DNA of 64,000 nt. It comes from Butyrivibrio sp. INlla18 (GTDB lineage Bacteria; Bacillota; Clostridia; Lachnospirales; Lachnospiraceae). How positions within the stretch are numbered: position 1 is the stretch's first letter; every line of letters begins with the position of its first letter. The notes beneath the pieces were generated by a model. The model was given only the letters and a program-made list of their open reading frames with translations. It was not told the DNA's origin and did not search any database. The position numbers and the translations under genes were made by a program. The stretch lies in contig NZ_FMXK01000008.1 in assembly GCF_900103635.1 (NCBI RefSeq), positions 1 to 64,000 of the forward strand, in the 5' to 3' direction. Positions 44,674 to 54,484 of this stretch are shown piece by piece.

Positions 44674-46284
44674 TCATCTCTTATTCTCGTGCTCAAGTGA
44701 AGCCTTGATGAATCCTGAGAAAAGAGGATGTGGTCTGTTAGGACGAGACTTGAGCTCTGGATGAGCCTGTGTAGCCATGTGGAAGTCGTTTGAAGGAAGC
44801 TCGATCATTTCTACGATTCTTCCGTCAGGAGACATACCGCAAAGCTTCATGCCGTTCTGTACAAGAACTGTTCTGTAGTCGTTGTTAACCTCATATCTAT
44901 GACGGTGACGCTCTGTGATGTCTGTTGAACCAAAGAGCTCAAATGCCTTAGATTCTTTATCAAGTACGCAAGGATATGAACCAAGACGTAATGTACCGCC
45001 GATATCCTCAACACCATTCTGATCTGGTAAAAGAGCTATCATAGGATGTGTTGTGTTAGGATCAAATTCGATTGAATGAGCATCCTTGTAACCGATAACG
45101 TCTCTTGCAAACTCAATGATAGCAAGCTGCATACCAAGGCAAAGACCAAGGAATGGAACGTTATTTTCACGAGCATATTTGATAGAAGAGATCATACCCT
45201 CGATACCACGATCACCGAATCCACCAGGAACGATGATACCGTCTACATCTGAAAGATAAGAAGCAACGTTTTCATCATTAACTTCTTCTGAATCAACCCA
45301 CTTAATATCTACAGCAGTCTGATTTGAAATACCGCCGTGCTTGAGAGCTTCTACAACGCTGATGTATGCGTCATGGAGCTGAGTATACTTACCAACAAGT
45401 GCAACCTTAACTTCGTGCTTAAGGGAGTATAGTGTATCAACCATTGCCTTCCAGTCTGTAAGGTCTGGTTCTGGGCAATCAAGTTCAAGACATTCACAAG
45501 CTACCTGAGCCAAATGCTCTTTTTCCATTGCAAGAGGAGCCTCATAGAGGTACTCAAGGTCAAGGTTGTTAAGAACGTGGCTGCTAGGAACATTACAGAA
45601 AAGAGCTATCTTGTCCTTGGTATCCTGGTCAAGCTCGATCTCTGTACGACATACGATAACATCTGGCTGAAGACCCATTCCCTGCATAGTCTTAACTGCT
45701 GACTGTGTAGGCTTGGTCTTGATCTCTTCTGAGCAACGAAGATAAGGAATAAGAGATACAAGAATGAGCATTGCATTCTCGCGTCCTACTTCATGCTGGA
45801 ACTGTCTGATGGCCTCAAGGAATGGCTGTGACTCGATGTCACCGACTGTTCCACCAACCTCGATGATTGCGATACGTGTCTCATCATCTGTGAAGTTTCT
45901 GTAGAACTTACTCTTTATCTCGTTTGTAATGTGAGGAATAACCTGTACTGTACGTCCGCCATAGTCACCGCGGCGCTCTTTCTGAAGAACTGACCAGTAG
46001 ATCTTACCGGTAGTTACGTTAGAATTCTTATCAAGATTCTCGTCAATAAATCTCTCATAGTGACCAAGATCGAGGTCGGTTTCAGTACCATCTTCAGTTA
46101 CGAATACTTCTCCGTGCTGAACAGGGTTCATGGTACCTGGGTCGATATTGATATAAGGATCAAATTTCTGCATCGTCACCTTGTAACCTCTGGCCTTTAA
46201 GAGTCTACCGAGCGATGCGGCAGTGATTCCTTTACCAAGTCCAGACACAACTCCACCAGTTACAAAGATATACTTTACAGCCAT
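44674..46284 (-). CDS. pyrG: CTP synthase
   Basis: Makes CTP from UTP, ATP and glutamine. The 536 residues begin [24 protein letters not shown] (synthase P-loop) and contain [40 protein letters not shown]. The glutaminase domain has the nucleophile Cys in [15 protein letters not shown] and the His/Glu near the C-terminus in THPELKSRP, the latter present as [24 protein letters not shown] precedes the ATG on the minus strand. No obvious GGGC-type initiation region for reiterative transcription was found in the 242-base gap to ftsH. Confidence 0.98.
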   Translation of the reverse strand: MAVKYIFVTGGVVSGLGKGITAASLGRLLKARGYKVTMQKFDPYINIDPGTMNPVQHGEVFVTEDGTETDLDLGHYERFIDENLDKNSNVTTGKIYWSVLQKERRGDYGGRTVQVIPHITNEIKSKFYRNFTDDETRIAIIEVGGTVGDIESQPFLEAIRQFQHEVGRENAMLILVSLIPYLRCSEEIKTKPTQSAVKTMQGMGLQPDVIVCRTEIELDQDTKDKIALFCNVPSSHVLNNLDLEYLYEAPLAMEKEHLAQVACECLELDCPEPDLTDWKAMVDTLYSLKHEVKVALVGKYTQLHDAYISVVEALKHGGISNQTAVDIKWVDSEEVNDENVASYLSDVDGIIVPGGFGDRGIEGMISSIKYARENNVPFLGLCLGMQLAIIEFARDVIGYKDAHSIEFDPNTTHPMIALLPDQNGVEDIGGTLRLGSYPCVLDKESKAFELFGSTDITERHRHRYEVNNDYRTVLVQNGMKLCGMSPDGRIVEMIELPSNDFHMATQAHPELKSRPNRPHPLFSGFIKASLEHENKR

Positions 46285-46411
46285 TTAAATTTCCTCCTGA
46301 TTATTGACGAGATATATAGTTAAAATTAATAAACACAAGCCATAATTATATAATTAAGCTCGAAGAAAATCTAGTTAAAAAATGAAGAAAATCGATTTAA
46401 TAATTGAAATA

Positions 46412-46448
46412 TTGAATTATTGGATTGTACTCTATATAATAGTACAAT
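46412..46448 (+). promoter_or_regulatory. ftsH promoter with an inverted repeat over the -10
   Basis: TTGAAT (46412-46417), 17 nt, TATAAT (46435-46440). ATTGTACT (46424-46431) and AGTACAAT (46441-46448) are perfect inverted repeats flanking the -10, a likely repressor site. The rest of the 46285-46411 gap holds the pyrG leader with no further clear site. Confidence 0.65.
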
Positions 46449-46452
46449 ACGA

Positions 46453-46482
46453 GTGTTATAATAAGCTAACTTATTATAACAC
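46453..46482 (+). other. perfect 13-bp hairpin in the ftsH leader
   Basis: GTGTTATAATAAG (46453-46465) and CTTATTATAACAC (46470-46482) pair perfectly with a CTAA loop, beginning just downstream of the -10. There is no T-run, so it is not a terminator. It may protect the mRNA 5' end or form a second operator. Confidence 0.6.
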
Positions 46483-46526
46483 GAACAGGTTGTAGTATCA
46501 CGTAAATAAAGATTGGAATTTAAGTT

Positions 46527-48728
46527 ATGGATAATAATCAGAATCAGAGAAATAATAACCCTCTTGGAGGGGACAACAATTCTCCAAGAAGACAAAACAT
46601 AATATTACTTTTAGTAGCAGCTTTGGTTACTATGATTTGTATGACATATTTCCTCAAAGCGTTTTCCGATGATACCAACAGAGAGGTTACTTACAGCGAG
46701 TTCCTTCAGATGGTTGATGATGGCAAGGTTGAGAGTATTGTCATAGAAAGTGACAGGATCGATATTTACCCTGTTGATTCCAAAAAGGAAAATCAGAGTC
46801 CAAGCTATTACTACTTCACAGGGAACAATACAGTAACTTATTACACAGGTAAGGCTGAGGAGGACACAGACCTCACTCAGAGGATGCTTGAAGCTGGCGT
46901 AGAAGTCAGCAGCGAAGTTCCTGACAACTCAGGACTGATCCTTGCTTTCATTATTCAATATGTAGCACCAATTCTTTTACTGTGGCTTATCCTTTCATTT
47001 GTATTCAGAAAGATGAGCAAAGGCGGCGGACCACTTAGTGTTGGTAAGAGCAACGCCAAGGTTTATGTTCAGAAGGAAACAGGCGTAACCTTCAAAGATG
47101 TAGCAGGTGAGGATGAGGCAAAAGAGTCTTTGGTAGAAGTTGTAGACTTCCTTCATAATCCTGCCAAATATTCCAAGATCGGTGCTAAGCTTCCTAAGGG
47201 AGCACTTTTAGTAGGACCTCCAGGAACAGGTAAGACACTTCTTGCCAAGGCCGTAGCAGGTGAAGCTCATGTTCCATTTTATTCACTTGCAGGTTCAGAC
47301 TTTATCGAGCTTTATGTAGGTGTAGGTGCTAGCCGAGTTAGAGACCTCTTTAACGAAGCCAGCAAGAATGCACCTTGTATCATATTCATTGATGAGATCG
47401 ATGCCATCGGACGTAGCCGTGACAACAAGTACGGCGGTGGCAATGAAGAGAGAGAACAGACTCTTAACCAGCTTCTTTCTGAGATGGATGGTTTTGATTC
47501 ATCAAAGGGTGTTCTCATTCTCGGAGCTACTAACAGACCTGAGATCCTTGATAAAGCCCTTCTTCGTCCAGGCCGTTTCGACAGACGAATCATTGTTGAC
47601 AAGCCTGACCTCAAGGGTAGAGAAGAGATCCTCAAGGTTCACTCCAAAGATGTCAAGATGGATGAGACAGTTGATCTTAAGGAACTCGCACTTGCTACAG
47701 GCGGATGCGTTGGTTCAGATCTTGCAAACATGATCAACGAGGCAGCCATCATTGCTGTTAAGGAAGGCAGAGAGTTCGTTAGCCAGAAAGATCTCATGGA
47801 AGCCTTTGAGCAGGTTATCGCAGGTAAAGAAAAGAAAGACTCAATCCTCAGCAAAGAGGAGAGAAAGCTTGTCAGCTACCACGAAGTTGGTCATGCTCTC
47901 GTAAGCGCAGTTCTTTCTAATACAGAGCCAGTTCAGAAGATCACAATTGTTCCTAGAACAAAGGGATCATTAGGATATGTTCTTCATCTTCCAGAAGATG
48001 AGAATCAGCTTAGAACCAAGGATGAGCTCCTTGAGAGAATCATCGTTTCACTTGGTGGACGTGCTGCAGAGGAACTTGTATTTAATACAGTAACAACAGG
48101 TGCAGCTCAGGATATCGACGATGCTACAGCAGTAGCAAGAAATATGATCACACTGTATGGTATGAGCGACAGATTCGGACTTATGCAGCTTGAATCTATC
48201 CAGAACAGATACCTCGATGGAAATAGAGTTCTCCAGTGCAGTGATGAGACAGCAACACTTATTGATGAGGAAGTTAAGAAGCTCCTTGCTGAGTGCTATG
48301 AGAAAGCCAAGAAGATCGTTGGTGAACACCTCGACACAATGGACAAGATCGCTCAGTTCCTTATCGAAAAAGAGACCATCACAGGCGCAGAGTTTATGAA
48401 GATCTACCGTGAGGCTGAGAACCTTCCTGAACCTACAGAAGAGGAGAAGGAAGCAACTAAAGCTAAGAGACTTTATGCTACAAGAGCTGAGTCAGCTAAG
48501 GTTGGAGAGAACGTTCCAGTCAAGAAAAAGAATGAGGAAGCTCCTAAGGAAGAGACTCCAAAGCAGGAAGATGCTCCTTCAGAAGAGTATTCGTTCAAAG
48601 AGACAGAGTCAATATTCACAGCTCCTGCTCAGAATGAAGAGACCAAAGACAATGATGAGAATCAGGACGATCAGCCAAATGTAGGCGGCGGTACATTCTC
48701 ACATGTTCCAAATGACTTCGATAAATAA
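46527..48728 (+). CDS. ftsH: ATP-dependent zinc metalloprotease FtsH
   Basis: A 733-residue membrane-bound AAA+ protease that degrades damaged and regulatory proteins. Two membrane segments (NIILLLVAALVTMICMTYFL near 24-43 and IIQYVAPILLLWLILSFVF near 138) flank an external domain. Walker A GPPGTGKTLLAKAV, Walker B IIFIDEIDAIGRSRD and the SRH NRPEILDKALLRPGRFDR follow; the zinc site is HEVGH near 453. Beyond about residue 640 there is a long Lys/Glu/Asp-rich tail of roughly 90 residues, longer than in most FtsH, probably disordered. The start has only a weak ribosome binding site. Confidence 0.97.
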   Translation: MDNNQNQRNNNPLGGDNNSPRRQNIILLLVAALVTMICMTYFLKAFSDDTNREVTYSEFLQMVDDGKVESIVIESDRIDIYPVDSKKENQSPSYYYFTGNNTVTYYTGKAEEDTDLTQRMLEAGVEVSSEVPDNSGLILAFIIQYVAPILLLWLILSFVFRKMSKGGGPLSVGKSNAKVYVQKETGVTFKDVAGEDEAKESLVEVVDFLHNPAKYSKIGAKLPKGALLVGPPGTGKTLLAKAVAGEAHVPFYSLAGSDFIELYVGVGASRVRDLFNEASKNAPCIIFIDEIDAIGRSRDNKYGGGNEEREQTLNQLLSEMDGFDSSKGVLILGATNRPEILDKALLRPGRFDRRIIVDKPDLKGREEILKVHSKDVKMDETVDLKELALATGGCVGSDLANMINEAAIIAVKEGREFVSQKDLMEAFEQVIAGKEKKDSILSKEERKLVSYHEVGHALVSAVLSNTEPVQKITIVPRTKGSLGYVLHLPEDENQLRTKDELLERIIVSLGGRAAEELVFNTVTTGAAQDIDDATAVARNMITLYGMSDRFGLMQLESIQNRYLDGNRVLQCSDETATLIDEEVKKLLAECYEKAKKIVGEHLDTMDKIAQFLIEKETITGAEFMKIYREAENLPEPTEEEKEATKAKRLYATRAESAKVGENVPVKKKNEEAPKEETPKQEDAPSEEYSFKETESIFTAPAQNEETKDNDENQDDQPNVGGGTFSHVPNDFDK

Positions 48729-48740
48729 TATAATGTAACT

Positions 48741-48780
48741 AAGACCAAACCAAATATGCTATTTGTGTTTGGTCTTTTAT
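48741..48780 (+). terminator. terminator of ftsH
   Basis: AAGACCAAACCAAATA pairs with TATTTGTGTTTGGTCTT around a TGC loop with a single mismatch, followed by TTAT. uvrC starts 12 nt later. Confidence 0.8.
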
Positions 48781-48792
48781 ATCTAAAGAAAA

Positions 48793-50661
48793 ATGAGCAA
48801 TTTTGACGTAAAAGAGGAACTCAAAAAACTCCCTAATAAGCCCGGAGTTTATATCATGCGTGATGAGAATGACACCATCATGTACGTTGGCAAAGCCATA
48901 AACCTTCACAATCGTGTAAGGTCTTATTTTCGTGCCAACATCGGAAGAGGACCTCAGATAGATCAGATGGTGAAGCAGATCGCCAGATTTGAATACATCG
49001 TAACGGACTCAGAGCTTGAGGCTCTGGTTCTTGAGAACAATCTGATAAAAGAGAATTCGCCAAGATACAACACTCTCTTAAAAGATGACAAGACCTATCC
49101 TTATATTAAGGTGACAGTATCAGAGGATTTTCCAAGAGTTCTTTTCTCAAGACTTATGAAAAAGGATAAGTCCAGGTATTTCGGTCCATTTACCAGCGCG
49201 GCAGCAGTTAAGGATACCATTGACCTTATCAATAAGATCTACGGCCTTAGGACCTGTAACAGATCTTTGCCAAAAGAGATCGGTGCAGACAGGCCATGTC
49301 TTAACTATCATATGAAGCAGTGCTGCGGCCCATGTACAGGCAATGTCACTAAGGAAGAGTACAGAGAAAGAATTGATAAGGCCCTGGAATTTCTAAATGG
49401 AAATTATGGCGTTATCATGAAGGACCTGCAGCAGAAGATGGAGGCAGCTTCAGAAGAGCTTGATTTTGAATCTGCCGCCAAGTACAGAGATCTTTTGGCA
49501 AGTGTAAGAGTCGTTGCCCAGAAGCAAAAGATGACTGATTCCTCCATGGAGGACAAGGATATCGTAGCCATCGCTTCTGATGATAAGGACGCTGTAGTTC
49601 AGGTATTCTTTGTAAGAGATGGAAGGCTCATAGGCCGAGAGCACTTCTACATGACTCACGTTTCAGAGAATCCATCAGGAGAGATACTGCAAAACTTTGT
49701 TAAGCAGTTCTATGCAGGAACACCATTTATTCCTAGAGAGCTGGTTTTGCCAGAACCTATCGAGGACATGGAGATCATAGAGAAGTGGCTTTCTCAGAGA
49801 AAGGGCAGCAGGGTCTATATTTCTGTTCCTGAGAGAGGCCAAAAAGAAAAGCTTATGGAGCTTGCAACTCAGAATGCGCAGTTGGTTCTTTCTAAAGACA
49901 AAGAGAGAATAAAACGCGAAGAGGGCAGGACCATTGGCGCAGTAAAAGAGATAGAAAAGCTTCTTGGGCTAAAGGGACTTAACAGAATGGAAGCCTTTGA
50001 TATATCAAACATAAGCGGCTTTGCTAATGTAGGTTCCATGGTGGTTTACGAAAAGGGCAAACCTAAAAAGAGTGACTATAGGAAATTCAGGATAAAGTCT
50101 GTTGCAGGACCTGATGATTATGCCTGCATGCATGAAGTCTTAACAAGAAGGCTTCTTCATGGAATTGAAGAAAAGCACGAGCTAGAAGTAAGAGATATAG
50201 ACGCTCAGTATGGAAGCTTTACTAAGTTCCCGGATCTTATCCTGATGGATGGCGGAAGAGGTCAGGTCAATATCTGCCTTCAGGTACTGGATGAACTGGG
50301 AATCCATATTCCAGTCTGCGGTATGGTCAAGGATGATAATCACAGGACCAGAGGTCTTTATTACAACAACGTAGAGCTTCCTATAGATACAAGGTCAGAA
50401 GGATTTAAGCTCATCACAAGGATTCAGGATGAGGCCCACAGATTTGCTATTGAGTATCACAGATCGCTTCGCAGCAAGGCCCAGGTTAAGAGCTCACTTG
50501 ATGATATTCCTGGAATTGGACCGGCCCGTAGAAAGGCTCTTATGAAGGGCTTTAAATCTATCGAAGATATCAGGAATGCTTCCGTTGAAGAGCTCGCTGC
50601 ATTACCTGAAATTCCTGAAAATATTGCACAGCAGATATATGACTTTTTTCATATTCTATGA
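48793..50661 (+). CDS. uvrC: excinuclease ABC subunit C
   Basis: Makes both incisions in nucleotide excision repair. The 622 residues have the N-terminal GIY-YIG nuclease ([20 protein letters not shown]), the [27 protein letters not shown] cysteine stretch, a UVR motif near 203-235, the RNase H-like nuclease core ([10 protein letters not shown] with its Asp), and a C-terminal helix-hairpin-helix [18 protein letters not shown]. The ribosome binding site is weak (AAAGAAAA). It begins the cluster uvrC-hprK-ROK-murB-rapZ-whiA-crh. Confidence 0.97.
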   Translation: MSNFDVKEELKKLPNKPGVYIMRDENDTIMYVGKAINLHNRVRSYFRANIGRGPQIDQMVKQIARFEYIVTDSELEALVLENNLIKENSPRYNTLLKDDKTYPYIKVTVSEDFPRVLFSRLMKKDKSRYFGPFTSAAAVKDTIDLINKIYGLRTCNRSLPKEIGADRPCLNYHMKQCCGPCTGNVTKEEYRERIDKALEFLNGNYGVIMKDLQQKMEAASEELDFESAAKYRDLLASVRVVAQKQKMTDSSMEDKDIVAIASDDKDAVVQVFFVRDGRLIGREHFYMTHVSENPSGEILQNFVKQFYAGTPFIPRELVLPEPIEDMEIIEKWLSQRKGSRVYISVPERGQKEKLMELATQNAQLVLSKDKERIKREEGRTIGAVKEIEKLLGLKGLNRMEAFDISNISGFANVGSMVVYEKGKPKKSDYRKFRIKSVAGPDDYACMHEVLTRRLLHGIEEKHELEVRDIDAQYGSFTKFPDLILMDGGRGQVNICLQVLDELGIHIPVCGMVKDDNHRTRGLYYNNVELPIDTRSEGFKLITRIQDEAHRFAIEYHRSLRSKAQVKSSLDDIPGIGPARRKALMKGFKSIEDIRNASVEELAALPEIPENIAQQIYDFFHIL

Positions 50662-50716
50662 TATTATTTAGCCGTGTGAGTATGCACATTAACATGACAA
50701 ATTTGGAGGGGAACAA

Positions 50717-51664
50717 ATGGCGAGTGTTAGTCTTAAAACTATCATTGAAAGAATGAAACTCGAGAATCTGACACCTGAACTTGATATCAAGAAGATTAGG
50801 ATCAGCCAGCCAGATATCAACAGACCTGCTCTTCAGCTTGCTGGATATTTTGAGCACTTCGAGGCAACAAGACTACAGGTAATCGGATTCGTAGAATACA
50901 CATATATGGAATCTTTTTCAGATGATGAAAGAGAAAAGATGTACAGAGAATTTCTCTCGTTCGATATTCCTGGTGTAGTATTCTGTAGGGAGCTTACGCC
51001 AGATCCTCTTTTCATAAAGATCGCTATGGAAGAGAAGGTTCCAGTACTGATGACCAAGAAGTCAACATCATCATTCATGGCTGAGATCATCAGATGGCTT
51101 AATGTTAAGCTCGCTCCATGTATTTCAATTCACGGCGTATTAGTTGATGTTTATGGTGTCGGCGTTCTGATCACTGGTGAGAGTGGAATCGGTAAGTCTG
51201 AGACTGCTATCGAGCTCATCAAGAGAGGACACCGTCTCGTATCTGATGATGTTGTAGAGCTTAGAAGAGTCAGCGAAGAGACACTTATCGGAACAGCACC
51301 AGATATCACCAAGCATTTCATTGAGATGAGAGGTGTAGGTATCATCGATGTTAAGTCACTTTACGGTGCATCAAGCGTAAGAGAGACACAGACCATTGAC
51401 CTTGTTATCAAGCTTGAAGATTGGGACAAGGACAAGGAGTACGACAGACTTGGTCTTGAGGAAGAGTACACAGAATATCTTGGCAACAAGGTAGTTTGCC
51501 ACCGTATTCCAATTCGTCCAGGTAGAAACCTTGCTGTTATCTGTGAATCAGCAGCGGTTAACCACAGACAGAAAGCTATGGGCTACAACGCAGCTCAGGA
51601 GCTTTACAATAGAGTTCAGAATTCACTTGCAAAAAGACGCGGTGAAGAAGATGACGATGAATAA
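50717..51664 (+). CDS. hprK: HPr kinase/phosphorylase
   Basis: Bifunctional enzyme that phosphorylates and dephosphorylates Ser46 of HPr and Crh in response to glycolytic intermediates, the central sensor of carbon catabolite control in Firmicutes. The 315 residues hold the P-loop GESGIGKSETAIELIKRGH (about 153-171), VSDDVVEL, and the HprK signature EMRGVGIIDVKSLYG. Its substrate in this window is probably the Crh-like protein at 55421, whose Ser46 is conserved. GGAGGGGA precedes the ATG. Confidence 0.97.
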   Translation: MASVSLKTIIERMKLENLTPELDIKKIRISQPDINRPALQLAGYFEHFEATRLQVIGFVEYTYMESFSDDEREKMYREFLSFDIPGVVFCRELTPDPLFIKIAMEEKVPVLMTKKSTSSFMAEIIRWLNVKLAPCISIHGVLVDVYGVGVLITGESGIGKSETAIELIKRGHRLVSDDVVELRRVSEETLIGTAPDITKHFIEMRGVGIIDVKSLYGASSVRETQTIDLVIKLEDWDKDKEYDRLGLEEEYTEYLGNKVVCHRIPIRPGRNLAVICESAAVNHRQKAMGYNAAQELYNRVQNSLAKRRGEEDDDE

Positions 51665-51688
51665 TAAATAATAGAAAGAGGTTTTGTT

Positions 51689-52624
51689 ATGGCTAGATAT
51701 GTATTTGGCGCAGATGTAGGGGGAACAACTGCAAAGATCGGTCTTTTGACTGAGACTGGAGAGAAGCTTGATTTCTGGGAAATCCCAACAAGAACAGAAA
51801 ATCACGGCGAGATGATCTTAACTGATGTAGCAGAAGCAATCAGAAATAAGATGAAAGAAAAAAACATTGACGATTCAGAAGTGATCGGCGCTGGTGTTGG
51901 CGTTCCTGGTGCTGTCAATGTTGATGGACTTTGCTATCAGGCAGTTAACCTTGGATGGGAGAACTGCAACGTAGTTAATGAATTCCATTCGAAGTTGAAG
52001 CTTCCAGTTAAGGCTGGTAACGATGCTAACGTAGCTGCTCTTGGAGAAGCTTGGAAGGGCGGCGGACAGGGTTATCCTAATATGCTCCTTGTAACACTTG
52101 GTACTGGTGTTGGTGGTGGTATCATCAACGAAGGCAAGATCCTTACAGGTGCTAAGGGCTCTGGCGGAGAGATCGGACATATCCATCTTGTAGATGATGA
52201 AGTTGATGCTTGCGGATGCGGCAATCACGGATGCTTCGAGCAGTATGCATCTGCTACAGGTGCTATGAGAATTGCCAAGAGAATGCTTGCTGCTAGCAGC
52301 GAAGACAGCGTTCTTAGAAATGGTGATTTCGAATGTAAAGACGTATTTGATGCAGCCAAGAAGGGCGACGCTCTTGCAGTCAAGATCGCAGAGCAGTACG
52401 GATATTATCTTGGAAAAGGTATTGCTATCACAGCAAGCGTTGTTAACCCTGAGATCATCGTTCTCGGTGGTGGCGTATCTAAGGCTGGTGAGATGCTCTT
52501 TGACCTTCTCATGCCAAGCTTTAAGAAATACGTATTCCCAGGCTGTGCATCAGCTAAGTTTGCTCTTGCAAAACTTGGAAATGACGCAGGTGTTTATGGC
52601 GCTGCCAAGATGATGATACAGTAA
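51689..52624 (+). CDS. ROK-family glucokinase
   Basis: A 311-residue ROK kinase placed between hprK and murB. FGADVGGTTAKIGLLTETG is the N-terminal phosphate motif, KAGNDANVAALGEAWKG and LVTLGTGVGGGIINEGK follow, and the zinc signature CGCGNHGCFEQYAS is complete. The best guess is glucose phosphorylation to glucose-6-phosphate. Its place next to hprK links sugar phosphorylation to catabolite control. In Bacillus this position in the cluster has no sugar kinase. GAAAGAGG lies 8 nt before the ATG. Confidence 0.9.
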   Translation: MARYVFGADVGGTTAKIGLLTETGEKLDFWEIPTRTENHGEMILTDVAEAIRNKMKEKNIDDSEVIGAGVGVPGAVNVDGLCYQAVNLGWENCNVVNEFHSKLKLPVKAGNDANVAALGEAWKGGGQGYPNMLLVTLGTGVGGGIINEGKILTGAKGSGGEIGHIHLVDDEVDACGCGNHGCFEQYASATGAMRIAKRMLAASSEDSVLRNGDFECKDVFDAAKKGDALAVKIAEQYGYYLGKGIAITASVVNPEIIVLGGGVSKAGEMLFDLLMPSFKKYVFPGCASAKFALAKLGNDAGVYGAAKMMIQ

Positions 52625-52646
52625 TAGATATAAAGGATGTAACAAT

Positions 52647-53561
52647 TTGAATAGCAGTTTAATAGAAGCTATGAGACAGATCGTCTCAGCAGAGAATTTA
52701 TTAATTAATGAACCTATGAGCAGGCACACTACATTTAGAACTGGTGGGCCTGCCTGCTTGTTTTTGAGACCAGAAAATCAGGAGCAGCTTAAAAAGGTCA
52801 TGGACCTCGTAAGACGCCTTGGAATCGAGTACTTTGTACTTGGCAATGGTAGTAATCTTCTGGTTTCTGATGAAGGCTATGATGGAGTGATCATCTCCCT
52901 TAGCAAATTTAACAAAGTAGAATTAAAAGGATCAAATCAGATCTATGTAGAAGCAGGTGCAATGAATTCCACCATCGCTTCTTTTGCAAGAGATAACTCA
53001 CTTACAGGTTTTGAGTTTGCGGCAGGAATCCCAGGAACCATCGGCGGAGCAATGATCATGAACGCCGGAGCCTATGGCGGAGAGATGGCACAGGTTGTAA
53101 CTGAAGTTACAGTCCTTTCTCCAGAAGGTGAGATCATGGTTCTTGATAACAACACCATGGAGTTTGGTTATCGTACAAGTGCCATCAAGAATAAAGGCTT
53201 TATAGTCTTATCAGTTTTATTAACCCTCAAAAGAGGAAAAGAAGAGGAAATAACAGCACAGATGAAGGAACTTGCCGAGAAACGCCGCGATAAGCAACCT
53301 CTCGAATATCCAAGTGCAGGTTCAACCTTCAAACGTCCGGAAGGCTACTTCGCAGGCAAGCTCATCGAAGACGCAGGCCTTCGCGGTTTCTCCGTCGGCG
53401 ATGCCCAAGTCTCCGAGAAACACTGCGGTTTCGTAGTTAATAAAGGAAATGCCACATCTTCTGACATTTTTAACTTGATAAAAGAAGTTCAAAAACATGT
53501 TTATGAGAAGTTTAATGTTAAACTCGAGCCTGAAGTTATAATATTGGGAAAATTTAGTTAA
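52647..53561 (+). CDS. murB: UDP-N-acetylenolpyruvoylglucosamine reductase
   Basis: FAD enzyme that completes UDP-MurNAc synthesis for peptidoglycan. The 304 residues carry HTTFRTGGPACLFLRP, GNGSNLLVSDEGYDG, EFAAGIPGTIGGAMIMNAGAYGGEM and the catalytic Ser segment YPSAGSTFKRPEGYFAGKLIE. The lack of the extra domain makes it a type II MurB, usual in Firmicutes. The probable start is TTG 52647, after AAAGGATG, giving MNSSLIEAMRQIV; a non-ATG start is noteworthy but no ATG lies nearby in frame with a good site. Confidence 0.96.
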   Translation: MNSSLIEAMRQIVSAENLLINEPMSRHTTFRTGGPACLFLRPENQEQLKKVMDLVRRLGIEYFVLGNGSNLLVSDEGYDGVIISLSKFNKVELKGSNQIYVEAGAMNSTIASFARDNSLTGFEFAAGIPGTIGGAMIMNAGAYGGEMAQVVTEVTVLSPEGEIMVLDNNTMEFGYRTSAIKNKGFIVLSVLLTLKRGKEEEITAQMKELAEKRRDKQPLEYPSAGSTFKRPEGYFAGKLIEDAGLRGFSVGDAQVSEKHCGFVVNKGNATSSDIFNLIKEVQKHVYEKFNVKLEPEVIILGKFS

Positions 53562-53593
53562 GATAAGTTTAAACCAAAAAGAAAGGGAATACT

Positions 53594-54469
53594 ATGAGGT
53601 TTGTAATAGTCACGGGAATGAGTGGTGGCGGTAAGTCTACGGCCATACATATGCTTGAAGATGCAGGGTTCTACTGCGTTGATAATCTGCCTGTTTCTCT
53701 CATTGAGAAATTCGCAGAACTCATCACAATGCCTGATAGTGAGATCAATAAAGTCGTCCTCGGGATAGATGCAAGAGCCGGTCAGCAATTTGAAGAAGTT
53801 GCTGGAATGATCGATTCCCTCAAGGAAAGAGGCATCCCTGTAGAAGTTCTCTATATGGACGCCAGCGATCAGGTCCTTATCAAAAGATATAAGGAAACCC
53901 GAAGGATCCATCCTATGAACGTCAACTCTGTTGGCGACAGGATCGAGGATGGCATTGCCAAGGAGAGAAACGTTCTTGCAGAAGTAAAAAAGAGAGCTGA
54001 TTATGTTATTGATTCATCTCAGCTCCTTACTAGAGAACTCAAGGAAGAATTAGACAGGATCTTTGTTAAGAACGAAGAGTACAATTCTCTCATGATCACT
54101 ATTCTTTCATTTGGATTCAAATACGGAATTCCATATGATGCAGATCTTGTTTTTGACGTAAGATTTTTACCAAATCCGTTTTATATCGATGAACTCAAGC
54201 ATCAGACAGGTAATGACAAAGGTGTTCAGGATTACGTTAAGAGCTTCCCTGCATGCGGTGAGTTTGTTGATAAGCTTGAAGATATGCTCAAATTCCTTAT
54301 TCCTGGATATGTTCAGGAAGGCAAGTACCAGCTTGTTGTAGCCATTGGTTGTACCGGTGGCCAGCACAGAAGTGTGACTATTGCAAATGAGCTCTATGAC
54401 AGGCTCAAAGCTTCAAAAGGTAACTATGGACTTAAAATTTTCCACAGGGATGTCAAGCAGGCTAAATAA
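53594..54469 (+). CDS. rapZ: RNase adapter protein RapZ (YvcJ)
   Basis: A 291-residue P-loop protein. GMSGGGKSTAIHMLEDAGFYCVDNLP (8-33) is the nucleotide site, DRIEDGIAKERNVLAEVK lies in the middle, and CTGGQHRSVTIANEL near 255 is the conserved C-terminal motif. In E. coli RapZ controls RNase E targeting of GlmZ in amino-sugar supply; in Bacillus YvcJ binds nucleotides and affects competence. GAAAGGGAA precedes the ATG. In Bacillus yvcK lies between this gene and whiA; here only 15 bases separate the two. Confidence 0.96.
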   Translation: MRFVIVTGMSGGGKSTAIHMLEDAGFYCVDNLPVSLIEKFAELITMPDSEINKVVLGIDARAGQQFEEVAGMIDSLKERGIPVEVLYMDASDQVLIKRYKETRRIHPMNVNSVGDRIEDGIAKERNVLAEVKKRADYVIDSSQLLTRELKEELDRIFVKNEEYNSLMITILSFGFKYGIPYDADLVFDVRFLPNPFYIDELKHQTGNDKGVQDYVKSFPACGEFVDKLEDMLKFLIPGYVQEGKYQLVVAIGCTGGQHRSVTIANELYDRLKASKGNYGLKIFHRDVKQAK

Positions 54470-54484
54470 CAGGTAAGGTGAGAT

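Noticed and set aside
46285..46411. pyrG leader with reiterative-transcription control
   Set aside because: The GGGC-type initiation sequence with downstream terminator known from Bacillus pyrG was not found.
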